64,000 nucleotides of DNA, taken from contig NZ_OZ032159.1 in the NCBI RefSeq assembly GCF_964026555.1, positions 868,001-932,000 on the forward strand, read 5' to 3'. Numbering within the stretch: the first letter of the stretch is position 1; every line of letters starts with the position of its first letter. Shown in pieces: positions 45,191 through 53,496 of the stretch. The notes under the pieces were generated by a model, which saw only the letters and a program-made list of their open reading frames with translations, was not told where the DNA came from and ran no database searches. A program made the translations under genes and the position numbers. This DNA comes from Candidatus Tisiphia endosymbiont of Beris chalybata (lineage in GTDB: Bacteria > Pseudomonadota > Alphaproteobacteria > Rickettsiales > Rickettsiaceae).

Positions 45191-45415
45191 TTGACCAGCT
45201 TTGCACCCCCCCTCCAAGAATTATTAGAAGAAACTGCTAAAATCACTCAATCCATAGCAAAATCTGGGAGACAGAAAATTAGCAATCCTAAACAACAACG
45301 GGAAATTATCCATAAAATGCAAACAGGACCTACTAAAACTGTAAGCACTTCTAATTTACTTATGCCACCTAACACTCCTAGTAATGTGAGATTATCATCA
45401 ACACGTCAACGTTAA
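45191..45415 (+). CDS. short hypothetical ORF, probably a gene tail
   Basis: 74 codons from a TTG: FAPPLQELLEETAKITQSIA, Lys/Gln-rich middle, and a Thr/Ser/Pro-rich end. No ribosome binding site seen. It may be the C-terminus of a lost gene, since the upstream 100 bp is repeat sequence. Not recognised. Confidence 0.3.
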   Translation: MTSFAPPLQELLEETAKITQSIAKSGRQKISNPKQQREIIHKMQTGPTKTVSTSNLLMPPNTPSNVRLSSTRQR

Positions 45416-45445
45416 CTGACTAGAAAACAATAAATATGGTAAGCA

Positions 45446-46864
45446 CTAATACCTATTTACAATATTATTAAATTTTGAACATTTATCATCATAGTAAAGC
45501 TTAACATTACCTATTGGCCCTTTACGGTGTTTGGTAATAATTATTTCAGCCATATTATGCGATTTATTTAGTTTCTCTATCCATTCTTTGTGTTCAAGAG
45601 TATTAATCTGTGGCTCCTTACCTTTTAGATAATATTCTTCTCGGTATATAAACATTACTATATCCGCAGCTTGTTCAATCGAACCAGATTCCCGTAAGTC
45701 TGACAAAATAGGTCTTTTATCTACTCTTTGTTCTACAGCTCTAGATAATTGTGCTAAAGCAATGATAGGAATATTCAACTCTTTTGCTAAAGCTTTTAAT
45801 GCACGTGTAATTTCTGCTATCTCTAAAGTCCTATTATCTACTTTTTCAGTACATTTTATTAATTGTAGATAGTCAATAAATAATATACTAAGGTTATTCT
45901 GACGCTTTAACTTCCTGGCACGACTACGAATAGCGGAAATTGTTAATGCTGGTGAATCATCAATAAAAAGAGGTAAATTATTTACCTCCGCAATAGTCTG
46001 CCTTATTTTATTATAATTTTCCTCATTGATTTTTCCATCAATAAAGCGAGTAGAATCAATCCCACCCTTCATTGAAACTACTCTCGAAATTAAATCTACA
46101 GATGACATCTCTAAAGAAAAAAATCCTATAGATTGCTTCTCACTAGATATTTTAATCTTATCACAAGCACTTACTGCCAAGTTTAAAGCAAAAGCTGTTT
46201 TACCCATAGACGGACGACCAGCAAGTATTACTAAATCTGAATTACGAAATCCGCCTAATTTACTATCCAAATCAACAAAACCAGTGGAAACACCTATAAT
46301 ATGGCCAGGATTCTTTACTATCTGATTAATATTTTCTAGCACCTCAGAAGTAATTTGAGCAGAACTAATAAAACCACTCTTTACAACATCTTCATTTGCT
46401 AAACTATATATTTTACTTTCTAAAGCTTCCACCTGAGTCCTAGCATCATCAAGAATTGAGGTACTACTGGCACTTTTTATTGCCTCTTGACTAATCTCAA
46501 TCAGTTGGCGTTTTATTGATGCATCATAAACAATACGTCCATAATCACGTATGTCAATTACCATAAAAGCTAATGTAACTAGATTAGCTAAATATTTTGA
46601 ATCATTCACCTCCTGAAATACAGGCTTATTTTCTAATAAGTTTTTAACTGTTAAAAGTGTAATTTTAATATTTGTCTCAATTAATTTCAAAAAAGATCTA
46701 TAAATCTCTTGGTGTATCTCAATAGAAAAATGTTCTACTTTTAAAAAATCTTCTACTCTCTCTATATTATGTTGATTAACTATGATAGCACCTAATACTT
46801 TTTGTTCAGCTACTATAATCGACGATAGATCATCTTTAATTAACTTTAGCTCACTATTAATCAT
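45446..46864 (-). CDS. dnaB: DnaB-type replicative helicase (plasmid/RAGE paralogue)
   Basis: 472 residues. N-terminal domain VAEQKVLGAIIVNQHNIERV; RecA-like core with Walker A GRPSMGKTAFALNLA, SIGFFSLEMSS, Walker B LSILFIDYLQLI, and the ALAQLSRAVEQR plus DLRESGSIEQAADIVMFIYR motifs including the arginine finger region. The C-terminal KHRKGPIGNVKLYYD is canonical. It should unwind DNA at a replication fork. Its position with RHH, ParA and Rep genes marks an integrated replicon rather than the chromosomal dnaB locus. Confidence 0.92.
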   Translation of the reverse strand: MINSELKLIKDDLSSIIVAEQKVLGAIIVNQHNIERVEDFLKVEHFSIEIHQEIYRSFLKLIETNIKITLLTVKNLLENKPVFQEVNDSKYLANLVTLAFMVIDIRDYGRIVYDASIKRQLIEISQEAIKSASSTSILDDARTQVEALESKIYSLANEDVVKSGFISSAQITSEVLENINQIVKNPGHIIGVSTGFVDLDSKLGGFRNSDLVILAGRPSMGKTAFALNLAVSACDKIKISSEKQSIGFFSLEMSSVDLISRVVSMKGGIDSTRFIDGKINEENYNKIRQTIAEVNNLPLFIDDSPALTISAIRSRARKLKRQNNLSILFIDYLQLIKCTEKVDNRTLEIAEITRALKALAKELNIPIIALAQLSRAVEQRVDKRPILSDLRESGSIEQAADIVMFIYREEYYLKGKEPQINTLEHKEWIEKLNKSHNMAEIIITKHRKGPIGNVKLYYDDKCSKFNNIVNRY

Positions 46865-46909
46865 TTATAATCTTCATATATTAATAATTATATTGTTATA
46901 ATTATTAAT

Positions 46910-46959
46910 ACTATATAAACAGTAATAATTGTTTGTACTGTTACTATTGTTTATATAGT
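46910..46959. promoter_or_regulatory. palindromic site upstream of dnaB
   Basis: Outer arms ACTATATAAAC and GTTTATATAGT are perfect inverted repeats. The interior holds CAGTAATAATTG...TACTGTTACTATTG, itself partly symmetric and sharing the ACAGTA word with the parA-side palindrome. It lies between the RHH gene and dnaB: candidate operator or centromere-like site. Confidence 0.55.
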
Positions 46960-47346
46960 ATTTTTAGGCCTACCAGTTTTAATTTTTTCTACCTTCTGTA
47001 TAGAAAGTAACATATCTTCATCTGACATTTGACTTAATACTATTAAACCAGCTCTTACAATTTCCGATTTGTTGGCGCTGTAATGTTTAGTAAGCAATTT
47101 ATTTTTACATAAATTAATTAGCTCATAATCTTTTACAGATATAGTAAAAGTATCTCTTATAACTTTATTAGCATTATTTGTACTAGTATCTTGATTAGGA
47201 AATTTAGAGTCACTCTCAAAAATCTGATCTGCTTTTGCAAATTTATCATTCGTAAAATTATAATAATTCTTTTTCTTTGCTGCTCTACGTTCTTCTTCTA
47301 GGCTACCCCTTAACGATTTTGCTAACACCTCTTTCATACAAACCAT
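46951..47346 (-). CDS. putative RHH partition/regulatory protein (ParB-like role)
   Basis: 131 residues: basic N-terminal segment (KEVLAKSLRGSLEEERRAAK), Asn/Ser-rich linker, and a C-terminal ribbon-helix-helix-like region (IRDTFTISVKDYELINLCKN, SANKSEIVRAGLIVLSQMSD) ending GRPKN. In two-gene partition operons the gene after parA encodes the centromere-binding protein, and many are RHH proteins with flexible basic N-termini that stimulate ParA. That is the likeliest role here. It starts 37 nt after parA. Confidence 0.65.
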   Translation of the reverse strand: MVCMKEVLAKSLRGSLEEERRAAKKKNYYNFTNDKFAKADQIFESDSKFPNQDTSTNNANKVIRDTFTISVKDYELINLCKNKLLTKHYSANKSEIVRAGLIVLSQMSDEDMLLSIQKVEKIKTGRPKNTI

Positions 47347-47358
47347 TTTTATTATACA

Positions 47359-47401
47359 AACACTTTTAACTATATAAACTATTTATACAGTTAAAAGTGT
47401 T
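47359..47401. promoter_or_regulatory. inverted repeat between parA and the RHH gene
   Basis: AACACTTTTAACTATATAA and TTATACAGTTAAAAGTGTT match as inverted arms with one mismatch over 19 bp, spacer 5 bp; the right arm overlaps the parA stop. There is no T-run, so an operator is more likely than a terminator. Confidence 0.55.
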
Positions 47402-48042
47402 ATTATCTCTTTTTTTAAATTATTTATTTCATATATTGCCTTCTCAGCACCTTTTATTCCATATACTACTTTACCTAAAGCTGCAGCTTGTCTATATACT
47501 GTACGCAAGCATACTCGAGATTTTAACATTTCAATTCCAAAATCATGCAAAACTTCTAATACTTCTTGAGTTAAATTAAGATTTGACTGACACATATTGA
47601 TTACCAACCTAGCCATCAATCCATCATTAACACTTTTTATTCTTTCTATTAACTCCTGAATTCCTACTGCAGCCCATAAATCAGCAGGACTAGGTACAAT
47701 AGGTATTAACACTAAATCTGAAATCAACAAAGCTGACTGAGAAATCTGACTATCAACAGCTGGAGGGCAATCTATAATAATATAATCATATTGCCCCATA
47801 TATTTTTTTACCTCTTGATGTACTTTCATCCCAGCAGCACTGAGACCAGCAATATACGCAGGAAATGGATCATCCTCTTTAGCATTTGAAGCCCATCGTG
47901 TTGCAGTACCTTGAGGATCAGCATCAACAACTAAAATTTTTAAGCTATCATGTCCTAAAGCTCCAGCTAACTGCATAGTAATAGTAGTCTTACCACAACC
48001 ACCTTTTTGATTAGCTACAGTAATAACTTTTGTCTTTTTCAT
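47383..48042 (-). CDS. parA: ParA-type partition ATPase
   Basis: 219 residues. Deviant Walker A KGGCGKTT after ITVANQ, VVDADPQGTATRWA (Walker A'), and YIIIDCPPAVDSQ (Walker B), followed by LVLIPIVPSPADLWA. The length is that of small type Ib ParA proteins without an N-terminal HTH, so autoregulation would rest on the RHH partner. It segregates the plasmid or element DNA over the nucleoid. Confidence 0.93.
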   Translation of the reverse strand: MKKTKVITVANQKGGCGKTTITMQLAGALGHDSLKILVVDADPQGTATRWASNAKEDDPFPAYIAGLSAAGMKVHQEVKKYMGQYDYIIIDCPPAVDSQISQSALLISDLVLIPIVPSPADLWAAVGIQELIERIKSVNDGLMARLVINMCQSNLNLTQEVLEVLHDFGIEMLKSRVCLRTVYRQAAALGKVVYGIKGAEKAIYEINNLKKEIITLLTV

Positions 48043-48091
48043 AAAGCTCCAACGTAATTAACTTCTGAATTATTATCAATAAAATAGTTTA

Positions 48092-48126
48092 ATACAAACA
48101 GTATATATTATATATACTGTTTGTAT
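48092..48126. promoter_or_regulatory. 35-bp perfect palindrome upstream of parA
   Basis: ATACAAACAGTATATA - TTA - TATATACTGTTTGTAT: 16-bp perfect arms. It sits between parA and rep, where an autoregulatory operator or a parS/parC site of the partition operon is expected. ACAAACAGTA recurs near 41600. Confidence 0.7.
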
Positions 48127-48140
48127 AATTTATACTTAAT

Positions 48141-49406
48141 CTAATAACTCTTAAATTCCAAATATTGAATATTTTTATCAAATCTATTCAATACATCCAA
48201 AATGTAGCTACTATAGTTATTACAAATCCAACTCGCTTTAAAATCTGTATCTGCTTTAATAATTACTGTATTTTCTCCATATTGTTCTATTTTTAAATCA
48301 TTAAACCATGATCTAAAAATATGAATTCCATAATTCTTTAATAAATTCTCCTTCAGCACAAGTGCTATTCCTATTTCATTAGATAATATTGTTTCCATAG
48401 TGGAAACAATATCTACACATTCTATATTTTTTTTAATATCTGGTGTTGTAACCGGTATCCAACCTTCTTTAAGAGCAGTAGAATAATATCCTTGAATAGA
48501 CTTTATATCTTTCCCTCCCATAAAATCATTGTAAGTCAACTCCATTGCCTTTCTTACTTTTTTATCACCATACTTATTTATATCTTTTTGTATTTTTTCT
48601 AAAGATAATCCAAGGGTAGTAGCATTTTCCTTCAACCAGGCATCCGCAATCATAACATCAACATTTTCATTACTAATACCAGCTTTAACATCACTTAAAT
48701 TAACATGTATTGGTAGCTTACGACTTACATTAAAAGCAACCTGTGTAATCTTTCTATGTTCTCTTTTAGATATTAAAGTAACATCAATATCGGACTTTTC
48801 ATTTATTTCCTTCAAAGCTGGTAGCACAGCTTGAGCTCTAAAAATAGCATAATTATCATAAGATTTATTTCCTAATATTCCTAATAACCTACGCAAATTA
48901 TCTATAGTAATATAGTCAGTAGTAATTATATTTCTTCTAGAAGAACATAAAATCTCTAATAAATATTCCCATAAAACCAACGCATGCTTATTCTTTAAAT
49001 TCCTTTGTATTATTAAATTCAATTTGGCATAAATATTCGGATTAAAAAGCATCTCACGTAAAGATTTACTATATGTATAATATACATATCCCTTTTCTAT
49101 ACGTACATCAGCTAAAAATGTCGTCACTCCCCAAGAATTTTTCTTATCCTTATTAAAAATATTCCATTCTAACTGAAATTTATTCAATGTCTTGAGATCA
49201 ACTTTAACTAGATTAGTCACTTCACTATTTTCTTTCCATCCTAAAGACTCTAAGATCTGATTTAACCTTATCGAGTGTACTTTATCTTCCAATATATTTT
49301 TATAAGAATGATACAAAAGAACATTAGCAATTTTTCTTTGATTTAATGTTAGTATATTATTTATGTGAACTGCTGCTGTATGTTTAATTAAATCAAACTT
49401 CGTCAT
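48141..49406 (-). CDS. plasmid replication initiator (Rep_3-like winged helix plus DnaA-domain-I-like C-terminus)
   Basis: 421 residues. The N-terminal two-thirds resembles initiator replication proteins: LIKHTAAVHINNILTLNQRK, then VYYTYSKSLREMLFNPNIYA, LNLIIQRNLKNKHALVLWEY and YDNYAIFRAQAVLPALKEIN, the order expected for Rep_3 winged helices. The C-terminal ~75 residues (FRSWFNDLKIEQYGENTVII, KADTDFKASWICNNYSSYIL) resemble the W-F-x-x-L / F..W....Y pattern of DnaA N-terminal domains, an arrangement known for rickettsial plasmid initiators. It should recognise the replicon origin and recruit DnaB (45446-46864). Confidence 0.75.
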   Translation of the reverse strand: MTKFDLIKHTAAVHINNILTLNQRKIANVLLYHSYKNILEDKVHSIRLNQILESLGWKENSEVTNLVKVDLKTLNKFQLEWNIFNKDKKNSWGVTTFLADVRIEKGYVYYTYSKSLREMLFNPNIYAKLNLIIQRNLKNKHALVLWEYLLEILCSSRRNIITTDYITIDNLRRLLGILGNKSYDNYAIFRAQAVLPALKEINEKSDIDVTLISKREHRKITQVAFNVSRKLPIHVNLSDVKAGISNENVDVMIADAWLKENATTLGLSLEKIQKDINKYGDKKVRKAMELTYNDFMGGKDIKSIQGYYSTALKEGWIPVTTPDIKKNIECVDIVSTMETILSNEIGIALVLKENLLKNYGIHIFRSWFNDLKIEQYGENTVIIKADTDFKASWICNNYSSYILDVLNRFDKNIQYLEFKSY

Positions 49407-49580
49407 ATAATTTTAAAAATAAAAATATTATAAATATAATTTTAATATTTAAAACATCTAATTATAGATTAGTAAAGAAAAAAGTTGCATTTTAGCACTT
49501 GTTTTTAATAATTACCTAATAAAATTACTAAACATTGATTATCTAAAAACAAATATGATACTATTAACCTCATATAATAC

Positions 49581-49617
49581 TTTTTAATGTTTGCCCTACG
49601 AATTTTTAATGTTTGCC
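49581..49617. promoter_or_regulatory. two direct repeats TTTTTAATGTTTGCC (iteron-like)
   Basis: 15-bp exact repeats at 49581-49595 and 49603-49617, 22 bp apart (two helical turns), upstream of rep in an AT-rich stretch. Spacing and position suit initiator-binding iterons, but two copies is a low number. Confidence 0.5.
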
Positions 49618-49695
49618 TCATTCAATAAGGCATACAAATAGGCTTTCTTTATGCTCTCTAAATACTTTTAAATAAGTATAAACAATAAAAACACT

Positions 49696-49974
49696 CTAAG
49701 GAGTGGGAAAGTTTTTATTAAATTCTTTTTTTTCTAATTCATTCATAAGATAAATAGCTTGACTACCTAAAAACTCAATGCCTCTAGACTCGTAAAAGTT
49801 TTGCAATATCTTTAGGGTAGAAAGATGACATCGTGGATAATCTAAATTGGCAGTTTTTTCAATACGTAATAATGTTGCTCTACTAATACAAGACATCTTG
49901 CTTAATTCATCAAGTGATAATCTTAAAGCAGTACGGGCTGCTCTAAATTGGAAAGTTGTAAGTTTTGTAGAAAC
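49696..49974 (-). CDS. XRE-family transcriptional regulator, small
   Basis: About 92 residues from the ATG at 49972-49974 (a longer start exists 10 codons upstream). The HTH is FQFRAARTALRLSLDELSKM, SCISRATLLRIEKTANLD. FYESRGIEFLG is the extension typical of short alphaproteobacterial/rickettsial XRE regulators. It may control rep or neighbouring genes. Confidence 0.78.
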   Translation of the reverse strand, partial: VSTKLTTFQFRAARTALRLSLDELSKMSCISRATLLRIEKTANLDYPRCHLSTLKILQNFYESRGIEFLGSQAIYLMNELEKKEFNKNFPTP

Positions 49975-50313
49975 CATTTGTAGAAACACAATATAAATAT
50001 TCAAGATACAGGCAAGGAAATATATAAAATACCATCAGAGATATGGGTACTATAGTTTATAGTGCTCAAATTCTCTAAATTAACTATATAACATTATAGC
50101 ATAGGAATCTCCTGTAACTAAAAAAATCATATGATGCAATGAGATCGCTTATAAAAGCCAAAACATTATTTATTTACAGTGATATACTTGCCTCTACCAA
50201 AAATTAACTCAATAATAAAGCATTACCTCACTAATATAAGAGTTATTTTTTTAATTATTAAATATGATTTAGATTAGATGAGGACCTCTAATTGGTTTTG
50301 ATCTACATCTTCA
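49975..50313. other. intergenic, no gene seen
   Basis: 339 bp of AT-rich sequence between two same-strand regulators. No repeat family member or RNA structure that I can support. Confidence 0.5.
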
Positions 50314-50733
50314 TTACTGTTTATAATGTTTTTGAATGAGCCATTTGGTAAAATTTTCATCAGCTTTACCTAGGCCTAGCTGTGAAGAGTATTCGTATAT
50401 CTCTTTAATCAGAGGAAATATGTTGCTATACCTTATAGCAATCGGATAGTTAATTAGTTCAAGCTCATTGATTATTTTATTAAATGTATCACGGAGTAAA
50501 GAAATATTAAGTATGGAATCAGGATTATCCTGATCTAATAACAATTCTTGAATTTCAACATTAAAAGCCCCGGCTATAGATTGTAGTACCTCTATAGTGG
50601 GATTTTTTGAAGCACCTCTAAATATATTTGTAACACTTCTGCTTTGTCCAAGTTTATTCTCAAGGTCAGCAACACGCCAATTTCTTTCTTTTAAGAGCCT
50701 TTCAATATTTTTCTTAATAATCAAGTGTGACAT
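50314..50733 (-). CDS. XRE-family transcriptional regulator
   Basis: 139 residues from the second ATG (MSHLIIKKNIERLLKERNWR). The HTH is NWRVADLENKLGQSRSVTNI, FRGASKNPTIEVLQSIAGAF, followed by VEIQELLLDQ. The C-terminal 80 residues form a helical domain without a peptidase motif. It is divergent from the Sca4-like gene, with a promoter at 50770 between them, so it probably represses that pair and itself. Confidence 0.8.
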   Translation of the reverse strand: MSHLIIKKNIERLLKERNWRVADLENKLGQSRSVTNIFRGASKNPTIEVLQSIAGAFNVEIQELLLDQDNPDSILNISLLRDTFNKIINELELINYPIAIRYSNIFPLIKEIYEYSSQLGLGKADENFTKWLIQKHYKQ

Positions 50734-50769
50734 TTTGAAGATCAAATAGATTTAAATATACATTTTTAG

Positions 50770-50797
50770 TTGACAACAGAATGTATATATGTACACT
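50770..50797 (+). promoter_or_regulatory. promoter of the Sca4-like gene with operator-like core
   Basis: -35 TTGACA at 50770-50775, 16-nt spacer, -10 TACACT at 50792-50797. The spacer and -10 (AATGTATATATGTACACT) closely resemble those of the toxin-antitoxin promoter (TATGTATATTATATGTACAA at 20741-20759). Downstream AGTATATTAATATACCTT (about 50810) is another palindrome. Confidence 0.5.
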
Positions 50798-50934
50798 AAA
50801 ACAAAAGTATATTAATATACCTTTATGTTATAAATATTAACTGTATTGATAAACTAAAACCTGTACAGGGTAAAGTAGTTTATTAAACAATTTATCATAG
50901 TGCTATTAAATAACAAGATATTTTAGGCTTAATT

Positions 50935-52812
50935 ATGGATAGTGAAATTACAGAACAGATAGAAGAAGCACAAGATTCTATCCTTACTAATATAGAAGAA
51001 GAATTAGATCCTATTACCAAAGCTATTAGACAAGAAATCCTTCTAAGGCAGTTCAATATTTTAAAAAATTATATTGCAGGTAATCTCGATGCAACAGTAG
51101 ATAAATATGATGATCAAGAATTCAACAATTATCTGAAAAATATCAATAATCGAGAAATAGTTAATCAAATATTTCTCGATACTAAAGTAAAATCTGAATT
51201 AGAGAAAGTAGAGATAGAAGGTTACAAGAAAGTTCATCATAATTTTGCTGATCGGTTTCAAGCAATCAATTGGCAAGATAGTGAAGAGCAAGGAAATATT
51301 AGGTCCAAAATAGTTAAAAATGATCTTGGTGAGCAACTAGCTATTCTTAAGGAAACAACTTATAAAACTAGTGAGATAGTTTATCTGGCAGATGGTACAG
51401 GCAAACAAATCAATAATTATAGGACTATAGATCTACCAGTAGGGTTGGACAATAAAACTGGTCCTATGCATTTGTCATTAGTGCTGAAAGATGAGAATGG
51501 CAGAAATATTTCTAAAGAAAGGGCTGTATATTTTACCGCTCATTATGATAGTCAAGGTAAATTACAGGAAGTCAGTAGTCCTAAACCTGTGAAATTTAAT
51601 GGTGAAGGAGATGAAGCAATAGGTTATATTGAGCATCAAGGTCATATTTATACTTTACCAGTAACTCAAGGTAAGTATAAGGAAATGCTGCGTGCTTTAG
51701 AACAAAATAAGGGACTAGAAGTGAATCTTTCTCAAGTTGTAAGTCCTTCTTCAGATTTAATAGTTACTTCTAACAAGATTAACACTGTTAATCAGGATAT
51801 ACCCCAACGAACATTAGTGCAAGATAAGATACAATATCATCAAGAGAGAAAAAAAGAAGCTGAAGAAATTTTACAAAAAACATCTGAGTTTTATAAATTA
51901 GCAAAAAAAAATGCAAAATTCATCGTAGATACATTAGAACTTGCAAAAAAGAAGAATGATACTAGTAATAGGTTATTATTAGAAACATTTGTAGCACAGT
52001 TCCAAAAAATTCATGGTGTTTCACCTAAGCAAGCAATTAGCAAATATCAAGAGATTTTGGATAAATCACTGCCAACAATTACTGCTAAAGATCAAGAAAG
52101 AGAAGAATTACAGCAACTTACTCAGCAAAATCCTGCTATAGCAGAAAAAGCTGTAGAAAAACATTTAATTAATCATGCAATAGAATATCAGAAAGAACAA
52201 CAAGTAAATCCAATTAGTAAAGTATCACAATGGTTTAAGCAAGCTATTAAAACTTGTGGTTCTATGCCTTTTTCCTTAAGAGAACAACAATTAACTAAAG
52301 TTACCAAAATAAAAGACAAGGCTGCTAAAATGGCTTATGAGACAGAACAGCTGATGGCAAGGGTGGAAGCAGCTGACCAGTCTTGGTATAAACAACTTCA
52401 AGAAACCCAAATATGGGCTACGAGTTTACCAGAAGATAATCCAAGTAAAAAAAGGTTTATTACTTTTATTAATCTACTGTTAGAGCAGGAAGAAAAAATT
52501 AAAACAGGCAAGTTGCTAACAACCAGTACAAAAAAAAATGAAACTTTAGGGAAAGAGCATGAATCAGGTAAGCAAATTAATCAAGCAGTTGAAAATGTTG
52601 CACAAGAACAGGACATAGCTAATAGTTCTTGTAAAACTAAAACTGATGAAATGATTGCGAGGTTGACTGCTATGAATGATCCGTTAAATAAAAAACAATT
52701 TTTAGAAAAAACAACTAAAGATTCTAAATTAGATATTAAAACTGATATAATAGTACCTACACTTGCAACAGCAAAAATTCAATTACATAAAACCCAAGTA
52801 AATAAAAGGTAA
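50935..52812 (+). CDS. Sca4-family protein (120-kDa antigen-like domain)
   Basis: 625 residues, no signal peptide. Residues about 150-270 match rickettsial Sca4, a secreted cytosolic effector that binds host vinculin and eases cell-to-cell spread: LDNKTGPMHLSLVLKDENGR, RAVYFTAHYDSQG, EVSSPKPVKFNGEGDEAIGY, IEHQGHIYTLPVTQGKYKEM. Downstream is a long helical region (about 300-600) rich in Lys/Glu/Gln, which could carry vinculin-binding-type helices, but I cannot identify them. It is shorter than Sca4 (about 1000 residues). It leads a two-gene unit with 52815-53489 (2-nt gap). Role as effector is inferred from homology. Confidence 0.75.
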   Translation: MDSEITEQIEEAQDSILTNIEEELDPITKAIRQEILLRQFNILKNYIAGNLDATVDKYDDQEFNNYLKNINNREIVNQIFLDTKVKSELEKVEIEGYKKVHHNFADRFQAINWQDSEEQGNIRSKIVKNDLGEQLAILKETTYKTSEIVYLADGTGKQINNYRTIDLPVGLDNKTGPMHLSLVLKDENGRNISKERAVYFTAHYDSQGKLQEVSSPKPVKFNGEGDEAIGYIEHQGHIYTLPVTQGKYKEMLRALEQNKGLEVNLSQVVSPSSDLIVTSNKINTVNQDIPQRTLVQDKIQYHQERKKEAEEILQKTSEFYKLAKKNAKFIVDTLELAKKKNDTSNRLLLETFVAQFQKIHGVSPKQAISKYQEILDKSLPTITAKDQEREELQQLTQQNPAIAEKAVEKHLINHAIEYQKEQQVNPISKVSQWFKQAIKTCGSMPFSLREQQLTKVTKIKDKAAKMAYETEQLMARVEAADQSWYKQLQETQIWATSLPEDNPSKKRFITFINLLLEQEEKIKTGKLLTTSTKKNETLGKEHESGKQINQAVENVAQEQDIANSSCKTKTDEMIARLTAMNDPLNKKQFLEKTTKDSKLDIKTDIIVPTLATAKIQLHKTQVNKR

Positions 52813-52814
52813 TT

Positions 52815-53489
52815 ATGCCAGGAAAGAAATTTTTATATAGTAGAGTATTAATGTCTGAAACCCCAAAAGATACTCTGGAAAGAATACATACTTATTTAGG
52901 TCAGGAATATCATATCAATGTAGCTAAAGTTCTTGAATATTATCAATCAGATAAAGATATGCGTGAGGTAGGAAAATCTTCTGAATTCACAAAATTTCAA
53001 AAATTATTTAATAATAGCACAAAAGATACAGCTTGGCATTTATATTTACATTTAGTAGTAGGAGAAAAAGAAGCTGCTTCCTATTTAGCAGAAAGCCTAA
53101 GAAATAGTTATGGTACTGTTAAAGATGATTTTTTAGCCGATTTAACTCTAGCAATAGGAGCAGAGTTACAGGATCAAGAATCAATTAAACTCATTGCTGT
53201 AACGCCAATATCATCTCAGATCAAAGATTTAGCTAAAAAGTGTGTTCCAGAAATCACTCAGCATAAATTAGGGGTAGAAGGTAGAGAGATATGGTGGGAT
53301 GAGATTATGGCTAGAGGCAAAGCATTAGCTTACTATATTGAGCAAGCATCTGGTCATTCCTATTATGAAGCTATAGAAGAATCTGAGGCAGCTGGAATAA
53401 AATATTGGAGCAATTATGTTACACCAATGTATTGCAGCTTGTCAGATAGTTCAGATGAAATATCAATGGCAGGATCATCGTCAAGTTAA
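52815..53489 (+). CDS. hypothetical protein with AGSS-type C-terminal tail
   Basis: 224 residues, helical and acidic, no signal peptide or membrane segment (TPKDTLERIHTYLGQEYHIN, AWHLYLHLVVGEKEAASYLA). C-terminus CSLSDSSDEISMAGSSSS matches that of 39156-39668 in ten or more positions, although the bodies do not align by eye. Start 2 nt after the Sca4-like stop implies translational coupling. It could be a chaperone-like partner or a co-secreted effector. Family not recognised. Confidence 0.65.
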   Translation: MPGKKFLYSRVLMSETPKDTLERIHTYLGQEYHINVAKVLEYYQSDKDMREVGKSSEFTKFQKLFNNSTKDTAWHLYLHLVVGEKEAASYLAESLRNSYGTVKDDFLADLTLAIGAELQDQESIKLIAVTPISSQIKDLAKKCVPEITQHKLGVEGREIWWDEIMARGKALAYYIEQASGHSYYEAIEESEAAGIKYWSNYVTPMYCSLSDSSDEISMAGSSSS

Positions 53490-53496
53490 GAATAAT

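Noticed and set aside
46910..46959. Intrinsic terminator
   Set aside because: AT-rich palindrome with no GC stem and no U-run; an operator is more plausible.
53416..53496. Upstream start for SpoT hydrolase copy 2
   Set aside because: It overlaps the tail-bearing gene in another frame and adds residues absent from the paralogue at 10319.
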